Part shown: positions 21,857 to 21,997 of the stretch, in pieces
How positions within the stretch are numbered: the first letter of the stretch is position 1
Layout: each line of letters opens with the position of its first letter
The notes under the pieces: model-generated
The model's database searches: none
What the model was told of the DNA's origin: nothing
What the model saw: the letters and a program-made list of their open reading frames with translations, nothing else
From: Bacillota bacterium
GTDB lineage: Bacteria > Bacillota > Clostridia > Clostridiales > Clostridiaceae
Assembly (NCBI GenBank): GCA_030706015.1
Contig: JAUZPI010000071.1
Location: 1-21,997 of the forward strand
Reading direction: 5' to 3'
DNA length: 21,997 nt
Position numbers and translations under genes: made by a program

Positions 21857-21973
21857 ACCTGGCAACTACCTACTCTTCCACAGGGCCTCCCCTGCAGTAC
21901 CATCGGCGCTCTAAAGCTTAACCTTCGTGTTCGGTATGGGAACGGGTGTTACCTTTAGGCTATGATCACCAGA
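21857..21973 (-). rRNA. rrf: 5S rRNA
   Basis: About 117 nt. On the minus strand it begins TCTGGTGATCATAGC and contains the conserved CCCGTTCCCATACCGAACAC (loop C region), AAGCTTTAGAGCGCCGATGGTA, and an ending that pairs back with the 5' end (TTGCCAGGTC). It is followed by tRNA-Phe. The 23S gene would lie outside the right edge. Confidence 0.96.
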
Positions 21974-21997
21974 TACAGATTACTTTATAGTTAGTAA

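Overview
The window is low-GC DNA (roughly one third G+C) with strong AGGAGG-type ribosome binding sites, TTG and GTG starts, a Clostridium-like 16S 5' end and sporulation-type control sequences. It most likely comes from a spore-forming Clostridium or close relative. It is the single-copy segment between two rRNA operons that both read leftward: the 5' end of one 16S gene is at the left edge, and the end of another operon (5S, tRNA-Phe, terminator) is at the right edge.

Layout from left to right. 1-576: 16S 5' end, rrn promoter and leader, terminator. 577-2226 (minus): a 79-residue unknown protein and an orphan branched-chain amino-acid-type binding lipoprotein. 2418-6292 (plus): an MFS exporter, a GNAT acetyltransferase, a DUF2971 protein, an unknown membrane protein and an SdpI-family membrane protein, separated by gaps of about 110 bases and probably mostly separate units. 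6323-8712 (minus): a MutS2-like ATPase lacking the Smr nuclease domain, behind a 5' leader of about 390 nt with a 7-codon leader ORF, a long-range stem, two intrinsic terminators and a second short ORF overlapping the mutS2 start. 8727-9545 (minus): an MBL-fold hydrolase. 9692-13907 (minus): two paralogous membrane sensor histidine kinases with no response regulator beside them. 14163-15818: cvfB (plus) and exoA (minus), convergent on a shared terminator. 16018-17520 (plus): an FAD-dependent oxidoreductase and a 56-residue protein. 17588-20846 (minus): an AlkD-like glycosylase followed by pxpB-pxpC-pxpA (5-oxoprolinase). 21147-21623 (plus): a Bcp peroxiredoxin. Then tRNA-Phe and 5S rRNA (minus).

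Two regulatory systems stand out. First, the mutS2-like gene has the arrangement of a ribosome-sensing attenuator, as seen upstream of antibiotic-resistance genes. This suggests a ribosome-rescue or ribosome-splitting factor induced when translation is disturbed. Second, both orphan kinase genes have a perfect Spo0A box (TGTCGAA) at exactly the same place, two bases downstream of the -10 element. This suggests that the kinases belong to the Spo0A phosphorylation system and are themselves controlled by Spo0A. Both are inferences from sequence; the motifs themselves are visible.
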